From CAYNJW01 sp964397665 (GTDB lineage Archaea; Nanobdellota; Nanobdellia; Pacearchaeales; GW2011-AR1), in assembly GCA_964397665.1 (NCBI GenBank), contig CAYNJW010000005.1, positions 1 through 41,332 of the forward strand: DNA of 41,332 bases. The letters run 5' to 3'. Position numbers and translations under genes: made by a program. The notes under the pieces are model-generated. The model saw nothing but the letters and a program-made list of their open reading frames with translations. It was not told the DNA's origin and did not search any database. Positions 33,901 through 41,179 of this stretch are shown here, one piece after another. Each line of letters starts with the position of its first letter. The stretch's first letter is position 1.

Positions 33901-34363
33901 TTCAAACTTGAAAGATATTTTAGCATTTGAAGGCGTTAATCCTAATAAGGTTGTTACAAATGATCTTCATGAAATTACTGTTGTTTTAGGAATTGAAACA
34001 GCAAGAGCAACAATTATTAAGGAAATTCAAAAAGTGTTAGAATCTCAAGGGTTAGATATTAATCTAAGACATTTAATGTTAGTTGCAGATGCAATGACTT
34101 CAGAAGGTGTTGTTAAGGGTATTACACGAGTTGGAATTATTTCAGATAAGAGTTCTATTTTAGCAAGGGCATCTTTTGAGACACCAGATAAACAGTTTGT
34201 AAATGCAACCTTAACTGGAGAAAAAGACAATCTTGCATCAGTTATTGAAAATATTATGCTTAATCAAGCGGTTCCAGTTGGTACAGGTTTACCTGGATTA
34301 ATGGTAGAAGTTACAGGACCTTTGGCAGGTGATGTTAAAAAAGTGGAGAAAAAGAAAAAATGA
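30932..34363 (+). CDS. rpoA: RNA polymerase subunit A, A' and A'' fused
   Basis: At 1143 residues this covers the whole largest subunit. It has the N-terminal zinc-binding CRTCGGRLKECLGHPG, the catalytic GADFDGDEMNIH near 433-444, the bridge-helix/trigger-loop region GEAIGIVTAQSFGESSTQM near 807-825, and ends with the A''-type GLPGLMVEVTG. Most archaea encode A' and A'' separately; here there is no break. One-chain forms are known from eukaryotes and from some archaeal groups. It overlaps rpoB by one base and rpl30e by 4 bp. Confidence 0.96.
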   Translation: MVVKPIKKQVKSLQFSLYSPEQIKKMSVAKIVTPELYDVDGYPVDGGLMDLRLGAIDPGVRCRTCGGRLKECLGHPGMIELARPLVHIKYLAIIDRVLRSTCEACGKVLLDEVDKTKEEDVRKRKAKDGKKCPHCGIIQEKIRIEKPSAIKVGKRRMFPSEIRERLVKVPDEDLELLGIDPTTLRPEWGILTYLLVPPVTVRPSITLESGQRSEDDLTHKLSDIIRANQRLWENLNAGAPEVIIEDLWDLLQYHVTTFFDNSIARIPPARHRSGQPLKTITERIKGKEGRIRKNLAGKRVNFSARTVISPDPNLKINEIGVPFSVAKIITVSEKVNSLNLKRLKNLILSENYPSANYIVRPDGKRKKVTEDLREDLAEEIEPGYSVDRHLVDGDVVLFNRHPSLHRASLMAHFVKVLPYKTFRMHPATCQPYGADFDGDEMNIHGPQTEEARSEAETLLNVNNHLISPKNNTNLLGCIGDSVTGSYVLSENVVSKEEASQMLHQVDLKEFSLSKENKGSAVFNQILPKELRDENLGLIDSKLFGVEEGEMLKKLDNEVGREETIEILRKVFALGVNFLSRTGFTISIDDLDVSQEVKDETEKIIKKAEKKTQEVIEAFYNKTLEIIPGKTSEETREIKILQILNSVRTDIGKFVKVHFPEDNSVNKMISSGAGGNILNITQIACSVGQQAHGGGRIDFGYTNRTLSFFEREDLTPKAKGFIYNSFISGLRPEEFFFGAMTGRDALMDTALRTPKSGYLYRRLANALQDLIVEYDGTVRDASKHIVQFKYGYDGFDVATAHKKQAIAPGEAIGIVTAQSFGESSTQMVLDVFHSAGVAEMQVTQGLPRLIEILDARKKPSTPTMEIYLNKEHNVAEKARIVAEKIKEVKLKEILTEIDVDFGEKKLKMAIDEKVLKSVHLSINEVINKLGDEGYKIKKNGFNLTIEFGESTFKEIYQVKEKIKELIISGVKNIEQVLVVKRDADYVILTAGSNLKDILAFEGVNPNKVVTNDLHEITVVLGIETARATIIKEIQKVLESQGLDINLRHLMLVADAMTSEGVVKGITRVGIISDKSSILARASFETPDKQFVNATLTGEKDNLASVIENIMLNQAVPVGTGLPGLMVEVTGPLAGDVKKVEKKKK

Positions 34364-34611
34364 GTGTAAAAGAATTGGCTGAGGCTATTAAAGATGAGAA
34401 GATTAGTTTCGGGATTAAACAAGTTGTAAGAGCTTTAAAAAATAAGAAGTTAACTAAAACTTCAAAAGTTTTCATTTCGAAAGATGCTAGAGAAGATACT
34501 ATTGAAAAGTTAGAAGACTTGGGAATAGAGTTTGAAGTATTAAAGTCAAAAGAAGAGATTTCAAAAGTTTTAGGTCTTGATTTTGAGTCAGAGGTTTATT
34601 TTATTAATTAA
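34360..34611 (+). CDS. rpl30e: Ribosomal protein eL30
   Basis: This 83-residue protein fits the short archaeal eL30 of the L7Ae fold: AEAIKDEKISFGIKQVVRAL at the start, then KVFISKDA and a C-terminal EFEV...SKEEISKVLG. It lies at its usual place between rpoA and the NusA-like gene and overlaps the rpoA stop by 4 bp (ATGA). Confidence 0.9.
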   Translation: MSVKELAEAIKDEKISFGIKQVVRALKNKKLTKTSKVFISKDAREDTIEKLEDLGIEFEVLKSKEEISKVLGLDFESEVYFIN

Positions 34612-34612
34612 G

Positions 34613-35032
34613 ATGGCACAAATTATTGATATGAAGTTTATGAGATACATTAATCTTTTTAGTAAGATTTGTCATGTATCTACGACTAATTGTTTTGTTT
34701 ATAACAATCAAATTATCTTTGCTGTTCCAAAAAAAGAGATTTCTGTAGCGTTAGGAAAAAAGGCAATGAATGTTAAGAAGATGTCTGAGACTTTAAGGAA
34801 AAAGATAAAGGTTATCGAAATGCCTAAAGATGAAACAAACATTAAAAAATTTGTAGAAGATTTAGTTTCACCTGTAGAATTTAACAATCTTGAAGTAAAA
34901 GGTTCAACAGTATTTATTTCTGCAGATAGGCAAGGAAAAGCTATGCTTATAGGAAGAAATAGAATAAGAGAAAAAGAATTATCTGTTATACTTGAGAAGG
35001 CTTTTAAGATAACTAAATTAAGAATTGGTTAA
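34613..35032 (+). CDS. nusA: NusA-like KH-domain transcription factor
   Basis: The 139-residue protein is the archaeal short NusA, made of KH RNA-binding domains without the S1 domain of bacterial NusA. The GxxG-like VALGKKAMNVKKM lies near residue 45 and a second KH loop DRQGKAMLIGRNR near 110. The ATG at 34613 follows rpl30e after 1 bp; an in-frame start within rpl30e is rejected. It overlaps no coding part of rps12, which has its own promoter. Confidence 0.92.
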   Translation: MAQIIDMKFMRYINLFSKICHVSTTNCFVYNNQIIFAVPKKEISVALGKKAMNVKKMSETLRKKIKVIEMPKDETNIKKFVEDLVSPVEFNNLEVKGSTVFISADRQGKAMLIGRNRIREKELSVILEKAFKITKLRIG

Positions 35033-35044
35033 ATCTTCACGCAA

Positions 35045-35056
35045 GGTTTATAAACC
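35045..35056 (+). promoter_or_regulatory. rps12 promoter with palindromic TATA box
   Basis: GGTTTATAAACC, a perfect 12-bp palindrome containing TTTATAAA, lies about 26 bp before the rps12 ATG and fits a leaderless start. The nearby bases AAGG and CAATTTTTCG are largely repeated before fusA (36865-36885), so the two genes may share a promoter type. Confidence 0.6.
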
Positions 35057-35075
35057 AATTTTTCGGGAAATTAAT

Positions 35076-35498
35076 ATGGGTTTAATGAATGCAAGAAAAC
35101 TAAAGAAAAGAAGTAAGAAGAATAGAGATAGTAATCGTGTTTTTAGAAAAAAAAGATTGGGGATTACTTTGAAGTATGATTCTCTTAAGGGTTCTTCTCA
35201 AGCGAAGGGAATTGTTACTGCTAAGATTCAAAAAGAAGCTAAGCAACCAAATTCTGCAATGAGAAAATGTTGTAGGGTTCAATTAACAAAAAATGGTAAG
35301 GAAGTTACAGCATTTATTCCTGGAAATCTTGCACAGAAATTTGTAGATGAGCATGATGAAGTTGTTATTGAACGAATTGGTGGAAAACAAGGAAAAACAA
35401 AAGGAGATTTATCAGGTGTTAGATATCAAGTTATTAAAGTAAATGATCAGCCGTTAGCAAGATTGTGGACAGGCAAGATTGAGAAGGGTAGAAGATAA
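35076..35498 (+). CDS. rps12: Ribosomal protein uS12
   Basis: The 140-residue decoding-centre protein has the conserved KQPNSAMRKCCRVQL near 68 and the loop DEHDEVVIERIGG near 103. The archaeal start MGLMNARKLKKR supports ATG 35076 rather than an upstream in-frame start, and a TATA box lies about 26 bp before it. rps7 begins immediately after its stop codon. Confidence 0.95.
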   Translation: MGLMNARKLKKRSKKNRDSNRVFRKKRLGITLKYDSLKGSSQAKGIVTAKIQKEAKQPNSAMRKCCRVQLTKNGKEVTAFIPGNLAQKFVDEHDEVVIERIGGKQGKTKGDLSGVRYQVIKVNDQPLARLWTGKIEKGRR

Positions 35499-36095
35499 AT
35501 GGCACAGATGAAATTGTTTGATTTATGGGATGTTTCAGAGATAGTAGTTAATGATCAAGGTTTGAAAAGAGTTATAAATTTACAACCAAAGTTATTGTTA
35601 AAATCTCATGGAAGAATAAAGTATGATCCTGCAAAAACAAAAGTTAATGTTGTTGAAAGATTTATTAATTTGGTTCAAGTTCCAGGTTCAAGGGGAAAGA
35701 AACATAGAATCATTACAGGATGGATTACAGGTAAACAAGGAAAATGTACTAAGATTGTAATAGATGCTTTTAAATTAATTGAAAAACGAACTGGTGAGAA
35801 TCCTGTGGTAGTTTTTGTTAGAGCTATAGAAAAAGCAGCACCAAGGGATGAAGTAACTGCATTAGAATATGGTGGTGCAAGATATCCTCAAGCTGTAGAT
35901 GTTTCACCAAGAAGAAGGCTTGGATTAGTTTTAAGAAATTTTGTTCATGGAGCATATGATAAAGCATTCAATAAGAAAGCAACAATTGTTCAAACTTTAG
36001 CAAATGAGATTATTATGGCTTCTAATGGTGCAAGTGAATCTTTTGCAATTTCTAAAAAGAACGATTTAGAAAAGCAAGCAGATGCAGCAAGATAA
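35499..36095 (+). CDS. rps7: Ribosomal protein uS7
   Basis: The 198-residue small-subunit head protein matches archaeal uS7: DLWDVSEIVVNDQGLKRVIN at the start, the ENPVVVFVRAIEKAAPRDE segment and RRRLGLVLRN...GAYDKAF near the end. It starts directly after the rps12 stop. The usual next gene, fusA, is about 830 bp on because of an inserted minus-strand gene. Confidence 0.96.
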   Translation: MAQMKLFDLWDVSEIVVNDQGLKRVINLQPKLLLKSHGRIKYDPAKTKVNVVERFINLVQVPGSRGKKHRIITGWITGKQGKCTKIVIDAFKLIEKRTGENPVVVFVRAIEKAAPRDEVTALEYGGARYPQAVDVSPRRRLGLVLRNFVHGAYDKAFNKKATIVQTLANEIIMASNGASESFAISKKNDLEKQADAAR

Positions 36096-36110
36096 CTCTT
36101 GAATTTGGTT

Positions 36111-36815
36111 TTATTTTTTTAAAATTTTTAAAAAGTCATCTGTTAAGTCTTCCATAACTTTTCCAGTTTTTATTTTTCCCGTTTTTATTTTTTTTAATTT
36201 GGGTTCTAAATTTTTCATTATTTTTTTGAAATCTAAATATGGAATTTTAAATTCTTTTTCATTTTCAATTGACCAAATTAAGTCAGTGTAAGTTTTATTT
36301 GAAAAATTAACAATGGGATTTATTTTTCTTCTTACATATCCAAAAGTTATAAAATTCAAGAATTTTAGTTTACTACTTGAAGTATCAATTATATCTCTCC
36401 CATAAATAACTTTTTTATTAGATTCTTTTTTACTGAATTCATCAAGAATTAAGTATTTGTCTTTTTTTAAATATTTAAAAATCATTTTTAATTCATCATC
36501 ATTTGAGAATTTGTTTATTAGATATAGTTCATCCCCAGGACCAAGTCCATCAGCATTTTTATCTAAAAAGATTATCCTTGTATTGGCATCATAAATTTCC
36601 AATGTTAATTTTTTTTCTAAAGAAGTTTTTTTTTGTTTAACTTCTGCTGTAACTTTAACAGAATATTTTTTCTTTGTTTTATAAGTTCTATGATTTTTGA
36701 GAGGCAAGTAATTTCCAGTTGAATTTTTTATTAGTTTTCTATATATTTCTTTTGGTCCACCAAGAGAGTTAATACAAATTAAACTTGATAAAAGAATTAC
36801 AAGATTTTTCTTCAT
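36111..36815 (-). CDS. Exported protein with an EF-hand-like loop
   Basis: This 234-residue protein begins with a signal peptide or anchor (MKKNLVILLSSLICINSLGG). Near residue 85 it has DKNADGLGPGDE, which fits the 12-residue EF-hand calcium loop (acidic at 1, 3, 5 and 12), followed by LYLIN. A tandem KIKTGKIKTGK lies near the end. I do not recognise the rest. It lies on the opposite strand between rps7 and fusA, 15 bp from the rps7 stop, so it interrupts the usual operon order. Confidence 0.75.
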   Translation of the reverse strand: MKKNLVILLSSLICINSLGGPKEIYRKLIKNSTGNYLPLKNHRTYKTKKKYSVKVTAEVKQKKTSLEKKLTLEIYDANTRIIFLDKNADGLGPGDELYLINKFSNDDELKMIFKYLKKDKYLILDEFSKKESNKKVIYGRDIIDTSSSKLKFLNFITFGYVRRKINPIVNFSNKTYTDLIWSIENEKEFKIPYLDFKKIMKNLEPKLKKIKTGKIKTGKVMEDLTDDFLKILKK

Positions 36816-36864
36816 TCAAGAAATTATTCTTTTATCTTTTTAAAGTTCTGTGTTTTTTACATAA

Positions 36865-36885
36865 AGTTTATAAACCAAAATTTCG
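36865..36885 (+). promoter_or_regulatory. fusA promoter region
   Basis: AGTTTATAAACC followed by AAAATTTCG resembles the rps12 promoter (35045-35065). It lies about 57 bp before the fusA ATG and would give a leader of about 30 bases. A second TATA-like CTTATAAG at 36903-36910 is about 22 bp from the ATG, rather close. Which one is used cannot be decided from sequence. Confidence 0.5.
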
Positions 36886-36927
36886 ACCATAGAATATAAT
36901 GACTTATAAGTTATTATTTAATATACT

Positions 36928-39099
36928 ATGGCAGACGATATGACTGAAAAAGTAAAAGAGCTACAAGCAGATCCTAAACATATTCGTAATATCGCTATTG
37001 CAGCACATATTGACCATGGTAAAACAACTTTTTCAGATAATCTTTTAGCAGGTGCAGGTATGATGAGTGAGGAATTAGCAGGAAAGGCTAGGACTTTAGA
37101 TTTCCATGATGATGAAGCTGAAAGAGGAATTACTATTGATTCAGCATCAGTTTCAATGGTTCACGCATACAAAGGTGAAGAGTTTTTAATTAATTTAATT
37201 GATACTCCTGGACATGTTGATTTTGGTGGAGATGTAACAAGGGCGATGAGAGCTGTAGATGGTGCAATTGTTTTATGTTGTGCATCAGAAGGAATTATGC
37301 CCCAGACTGAAACAGTATTAAGACAAGCATTGAAGGAGAGGGTTAGACCAGTTTTATTTATTAATAAAGTTGATAGATTAATAAGGGAAGTTAAATTGAC
37401 ACCTGAAGAAATGCAAGCCAGATTTGTTAAGATTATTAATGAGGTAAACGGTTTAATTGCTCAGATTGCAGAACCAGATTATGCTCAAAAATTTCAAGTT
37501 TCAGTAGCAGATGGTTCAGTAGCTTTTGGTTCAGCATTTCATAATTGGGCATTATCAATTCCATATATGAAAGAGAAAAATATTTCATTTAAAGAAGTTA
37601 TAGATGCTTATGAAGCTGGCGGAGAAGAATATAAAATTTTAGCAAAGAAAGCACCAATTCATGAGGTTGTTCTTAACATGACTATTGAAAACCATCCAAA
37701 TCCTGTAGAGGCCCAAGCATATAGGATTGAAAAGATTTGGCATGGAGATATTGACTCAGAGTTAGGAAAAGATTTAACATCTTGTAATCCTAATGGAGAA
37801 GTTGCTTTTGTTCCAATTAAGATTGTTATTGATAAACATGCTGGTGAAGTTGCAGCTGGAAGGTTATTTTCAGGAACTATTAAACAAGGTGATGAGTTAT
37901 ATATGAATCTTGGTTCTAGAAAAGTTAGAGCTCAGCAGATTTCAATTTATAAGGGTGCATCAAGGGTTCAAATTAATGAAGCAAAGCCAGGGAACATTAT
38001 TGGTATTGTTGGTTTAAAGGATGTTTTTGCAGGAGAAACAGTTTCAACAAAACCTATAGAACCATTTGAAGCGATTAAACATATCTTTAAACCAGTAGTT
38101 ACAAAGTCAATTGCTGCAAAAAGAACACCTGATTTACCAAAGTTGATTGAAGTTTTGAAACAAGTTGGAAAGGAAGATCCATCCATTACTGTTGAAATTA
38201 ATGAAGAGACTGGTGAAAATTTATTATCTGGTATGGGTGAATTGCATTTAGAGATTATTGAGAATAGGATAAAAACTGAAAAAGGTATTGAAGTTGTAAT
38301 GGGTCCTCCAATTGTTGTTTTTAGAGAATCTATTTCAAGATTATCTGAAGTTGCAGAAGGAAAATCACCTAATAAGCATAATTTATTTTTCTTAACAATT
38401 GAGCCATTAGAATCTGAAGTACTAAAAGCTATTGACGAGGGAGTTCTTCCAGAAGGTAGACTTAAGAAAAAAGATAAAAAGTTAGATGAGACTTTCGTTT
38501 CTTTAGGAATTTCAAGAGATGAAGCTCAACAATATAGAGATATTTTTAATGGAAATGCTTTTTTAGATAAAACAAAAGGACAAGTACATATTGGTGAAGT
38601 AATTGAACTTGTTTTAGATGCTTTTGAGAATGTTATGAAGGCAGGTCCTTTAGCTCGTGAACCCTGTTATGGCTGCAAGATTTCTTTAGTTGATTTAAAA
38701 TTACATGAAGATGCAATTCATAGAGGTCCAGCACAAGTTTATCCAGCTATTAGGGAAGGACTTAGAGATGCTTTTAGGATGGCAACACCAATATTATTTG
38801 AACCGGTTCAAATTCATCAAATAGAGGCTCCAAATGACTTTATGGGTGCAGTAACTTCTTTAATCTCTCAAAAGAGAGGTATCTTGGGAGATGTTTCACA
38901 GGATCATGCAACTGTTACAATAAAGGCTGAAATTCCAGTTAATGAAATGCTCGGTTGGTCTAATGACTTAAGGTCTGCGACAGAAGGAAGAGGTATATCT
39001 TCTCTAGTTGATCAACATTTTAAGAAAGCACCTTTTGAAATGCAGTCGAAGACTATTGAAAAGATTAGAACAAGAAAGGGTTTAAGTGAGAATCAGTAA
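36928..39099 (+). CDS. fusA: Translation elongation factor 2
   Basis: The 723-residue GTPase drives ribosomal translocation. G motifs are AHIDHGKTT near 27, DTPGHVDF near 91 and NKVDR near 145. Domain IV has the tip DAIHRGPAQ near 595, where His is the residue turned into diphthamide in archaea and eukaryotes. Length and start (EKVKELQADPKHIRNI) are normal. A potential promoter pair precedes it. Confidence 0.97.
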   Translation: MADDMTEKVKELQADPKHIRNIAIAAHIDHGKTTFSDNLLAGAGMMSEELAGKARTLDFHDDEAERGITIDSASVSMVHAYKGEEFLINLIDTPGHVDFGGDVTRAMRAVDGAIVLCCASEGIMPQTETVLRQALKERVRPVLFINKVDRLIREVKLTPEEMQARFVKIINEVNGLIAQIAEPDYAQKFQVSVADGSVAFGSAFHNWALSIPYMKEKNISFKEVIDAYEAGGEEYKILAKKAPIHEVVLNMTIENHPNPVEAQAYRIEKIWHGDIDSELGKDLTSCNPNGEVAFVPIKIVIDKHAGEVAAGRLFSGTIKQGDELYMNLGSRKVRAQQISIYKGASRVQINEAKPGNIIGIVGLKDVFAGETVSTKPIEPFEAIKHIFKPVVTKSIAAKRTPDLPKLIEVLKQVGKEDPSITVEINEETGENLLSGMGELHLEIIENRIKTEKGIEVVMGPPIVVFRESISRLSEVAEGKSPNKHNLFFLTIEPLESEVLKAIDEGVLPEGRLKKKDKKLDETFVSLGISRDEAQQYRDIFNGNAFLDKTKGQVHIGEVIELVLDAFENVMKAGPLAREPCYGCKISLVDLKLHEDAIHRGPAQVYPAIREGLRDAFRMATPILFEPVQIHQIEAPNDFMGAVTSLISQKRGILGDVSQDHATVTIKAEIPVNEMLGWSNDLRSATEGRGISSLVDQHFKKAPFEMQSKTIEKIRTRKGLSENQ

Positions 39100-39152
39100 T
39101 TTTTTAATTTTACGCTAAGGTTTATAAATTTAATTTAACTTAATTTATTATT

Positions 39153-39347
39153 ATGGTTAAAGGTATTTTTTTTGTAGATTGGTTATTATTCGTTTTATTT
39201 ATTTTTATGATTTTATCTAAATTTCTTAATTTAGAAAATATTAAAATTTTTCAGTTAGTTTTTTTTATTCTTATTTTCATCCATATTCTACAACATTGGA
39301 AAAGTTTTTTTTATTCTTTTAGAAGACTCTTTAAAAAAACTAATTAG
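39153..39347 (+). CDS. Small two-helix membrane protein
   Basis: The 64-residue protein has two hydrophobic helices (about 5-23 and 31-47) and a basic C-terminus (FRRLFKKTN). The segment IHILQHWKSF resembles DUF4405-type cytochrome-like membrane proteins, but this is a weak likeness. AAGGTTTATAAAT lies about 29 bp before the ATG, so it is likely transcribed on its own. Confidence 0.65.
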   Translation: MVKGIFFVDWLLFVLFIFMILSKFLNLENIKIFQLVFFILIFIHILQHWKSFFYSFRRLFKKTN

Positions 39348-39412
39348 TTTGTTAATTTTAAATTTTTTTAGTAATTGATTTAATTAGTTTTCTGATTAAT
39401 ATAAAATAGTAA

Positions 39413-39438
39413 CCAATGGGAGAAAATCCTCCCAATGG
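39413..39438. repeat. Inverted repeat downstream of aEF-1A
   Basis: TGGGAG-AAAATC-CTCCCA is a perfect 6-bp stem with a 6-base loop, extended by CCA/TGG after an A-A mismatch. It stands between the convergent small membrane gene and the aEF-1A gene, and could be part of a terminator or an RNA 3' end stabiliser. Confidence 0.6.
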
Positions 39439-39480
39439 AATAAAAAATAAAAATAAAAATTTATGAAGTAAAATTACTTC
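39439..39480 (-). terminator. Terminator of the aEF-1A gene
   Basis: On the minus strand the last codons form GAAGTAA-TT-TTACTTC, a 7-bp stem that includes the stop codon, followed by the U-rich run ATTTTTATTTTTATTTTTT. This is a convincing archaeal terminator. The T-run is identical to one in the nrdD/nrdG gap. Confidence 0.65.
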
Positions 39481-40760
39481 TTTTTCTCAACAAGAGCGTT
39501 ACAAACTCCAGCTGCAACTGTAACACCAGCATCCCTAATAGCGAATCTCGCCATATGTGGATTATCCTTAGTAGTCTCTAAAACAAGATTACCAATTGGT
39601 TTGATAGTTACAATAGCAACATCCCCATTCTTCAAAAAGTCTGGGTTCTCTTCAGAAACTTCACCAGTTCGTGGATCCAATTTAGCTTTTAAAGCTGTAA
39701 ATTGGCAAGGAACTTGAGCTGTGTGTACATGGAATACAGGAGTATATCCTTTAGCAATAACTGTTGGATGGTTAATCACTGCGATTTGCGCTGTGAATTC
39801 CTCAACAATCTTTGCAGGATTTGCAGCATCACAAATTACGTCACCTCGAGCCATGTCTTTTTTACCAACACCTCTGATGTTGATACCGACATTATCTCCA
39901 GCTTCGCCTTCTTGTAATTGCTCATGGTGTGCTTCGATAGATCGAACTTCACCAGATATTCCTACTCCAGATCTTCCCGGTAAAACGATCACTTTCTGAC
40001 CGATCTTCATAATACCAGTTTCAATCTTTCCTACAGGCACAGTACCAATACCAGTAATGTCATAGACATCTTGGATTGGCATTCTCATTGGCAAAGTAGT
40101 TGGTTTATCTGGAGCTGGGAATTGGTCAATTGCCTCTAAGACAGTTGGTCCTTTATACCAGTCCATATTTTCAGACTTCTTACCCACATTGTCACCCTTT
40201 AAACCGGATGCTGCAATAAAAGTAGTTTCGTCTGGCTTCATTCCAACTTGCATTAGATATTTTCCAATATCTGCTTTAACTTCGTTGAATCTATCTTCCT
40301 TATAGTCAACATCATCCATCTTGTTAATGATAACTGAGATAGATTTTACACCCATAGTTTTTAACAACCATAAATGCTCTGTTGTCTGAGGTTGTACACC
40401 AGAAGGTGCTGCAACCACTAAGAAAGCTGAATCTGCTTGGGAAGCACCAGTAATCATATTCTTAACAAAATCTCTGTGCCCAGGGGCATCGATGATTGTT
40501 GCTTCGAATTTCTGAGTCATAATCTTCTTATAAGATAAGTCAATTGTAACTCCTCTTTCTCGCTCTTCCTTGATGGAATCCATCATGTAAGCAAATTCAA
40601 ATCCTGCTTTGCCGTTTTTCTCTGCTTCTTCTTTGAGTTTTTTAAGTTCTTGTTCGGATAATGCACCGCTTTGGTAGAATAACTGTCCAATTGTAGTGGA
40701 CTTACCAGCATCTACATGTCCTACAAAAACAACGTTCAAAATAGTTTTTTCTTTAGCCAT
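39474..40760 (-). CDS. tuf: Translation elongation factor 1-alpha
   Basis: The 428-residue GTPase delivers aminoacyl-tRNA to the ribosome. G motifs are GHVDAGKST near 13, DAPGHRDFVKNMITG near 91, and NKMDDVDY near 146, and domains 2 and 3 are complete. In many archaea it follows fusA on the same strand; here it is inverted and convergent. Its third codon positions appear richer in C and G than those of fusA and the polymerase genes. It has a leader of about 70 bases with a hairpin, unlike the leaderless neighbours. Confidence 0.97.
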   Translation of the reverse strand: MAKEKTILNVVFVGHVDAGKSTTIGQLFYQSGALSEQELKKLKEEAEKNGKAGFEFAYMMDSIKEERERGVTIDLSYKKIMTQKFEATIIDAPGHRDFVKNMITGASQADSAFLVVAAPSGVQPQTTEHLWLLKTMGVKSISVIINKMDDVDYKEDRFNEVKADIGKYLMQVGMKPDETTFIAASGLKGDNVGKKSENMDWYKGPTVLEAIDQFPAPDKPTTLPMRMPIQDVYDITGIGTVPVGKIETGIMKIGQKVIVLPGRSGVGISGEVRSIEAHHEQLQEGEAGDNVGINIRGVGKKDMARGDVICDAANPAKIVEEFTAQIAVINHPTVIAKGYTPVFHVHTAQVPCQFTALKAKLDPRTGEVSEENPDFLKNGDVAIVTIKPIGNLVLETTKDNPHMARFAIRDAGVTVAAGVCNALVEKKK

Positions 40761-40789
40761 TTTTCATATATATTAATTTAGTTTAGGTT

Positions 40790-40805
40790 TATGCACGAAT
40801 GCATA
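40790..40805 (-). promoter_or_regulatory. Leader hairpin with UUCG loop before aEF-1A
   Basis: On the minus strand, TATGCA-TTCG-TGCATA forms a perfect 6-bp stem with a UUCG loop, 30 bases before the aEF-1A ATG. It would lie inside the predicted 5' leader (TATA at about 40853-40861, start near 40832). A role in translation or mRNA stability is inferred. Confidence 0.55.
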
Positions 40806-40834
40806 GTTAAAAACTGCAAAAAACGTTTAAAAAG

Positions 40835-40848
40835 CTTACTATAGTAAG
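40835..40848. promoter_or_regulatory. Perfect palindrome in the aEF-1A promoter
   Basis: CTTACTATAGTAAG is a perfect 14-bp palindrome lying between the TATA-like TTATATAAA (about 40853-40861 on the minus strand) and the predicted transcription start. The position suits an operator. No regulator is known for it. Confidence 0.5.
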
Positions 40849-40951
40849 GTTTTTATATAACTGTTTATTATGACTTATAATAAAAGATTATAATTTTAGC
40901 GTTAAAAACATTAGAAGTTGATGTTTTAGCTAAAAAAATAGAAATATTAAA

Positions 40952-41179
40952 ATGGTTCAAAATATAATAAAATTAAGTGAAAAAGAGAATAGAATTATAA
41001 ATATGGTGAAGGCTCGTCATGGTATGAGGAATAAAAATCAGGCTTTGGGTTTAATAATTCAAACATATGCAAGGAGTTTTATGCCCGCTGCATTAAGACC
41101 TATAGAGAATACAAATAAAACTTTTTCTAAGAAAAGAGTTAGTAGTGTCGAAGAATTAAGAAAAAAAATACGTGAGTAG
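40952..41179 (+). CDS. DUF2683-like small protein
   Basis: The 75-residue protein resembles the small archaeal DUF2683 family: MVKARHGMRNKNQALGLIIQ followed by ALRPIENTNK, a ribbon-helix-helix-like layout with the ELRPE-type segment. A second part (KKRVSSVEELRKKIRE) is basic and helical. A DNA-binding or antitoxin-like role is possible but not shown. It is divergent from aEF-1A (191 bp between starts). The 153 bp after it, to the window end, contain no gene I can support. Confidence 0.62.
   Translation: MVQNIIKLSEKENRIINMVKARHGMRNKNQALGLIIQTYARSFMPAALRPIENTNKTFSKKRVSSVEELRKKIRE

Noticed and set aside
35025..35075. Upstream start for uS12
   Set aside because: The region contains the rps12 TATA box and the end of nusA; archaeal uS12 begins at the MGL-type start at 35076.
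39413..39438. CRISPR repeat or phage attachment site
   Set aside because: Only one copy of the inverted repeat exists, with no spacers and no integrase nearby; it lies beside a terminator.
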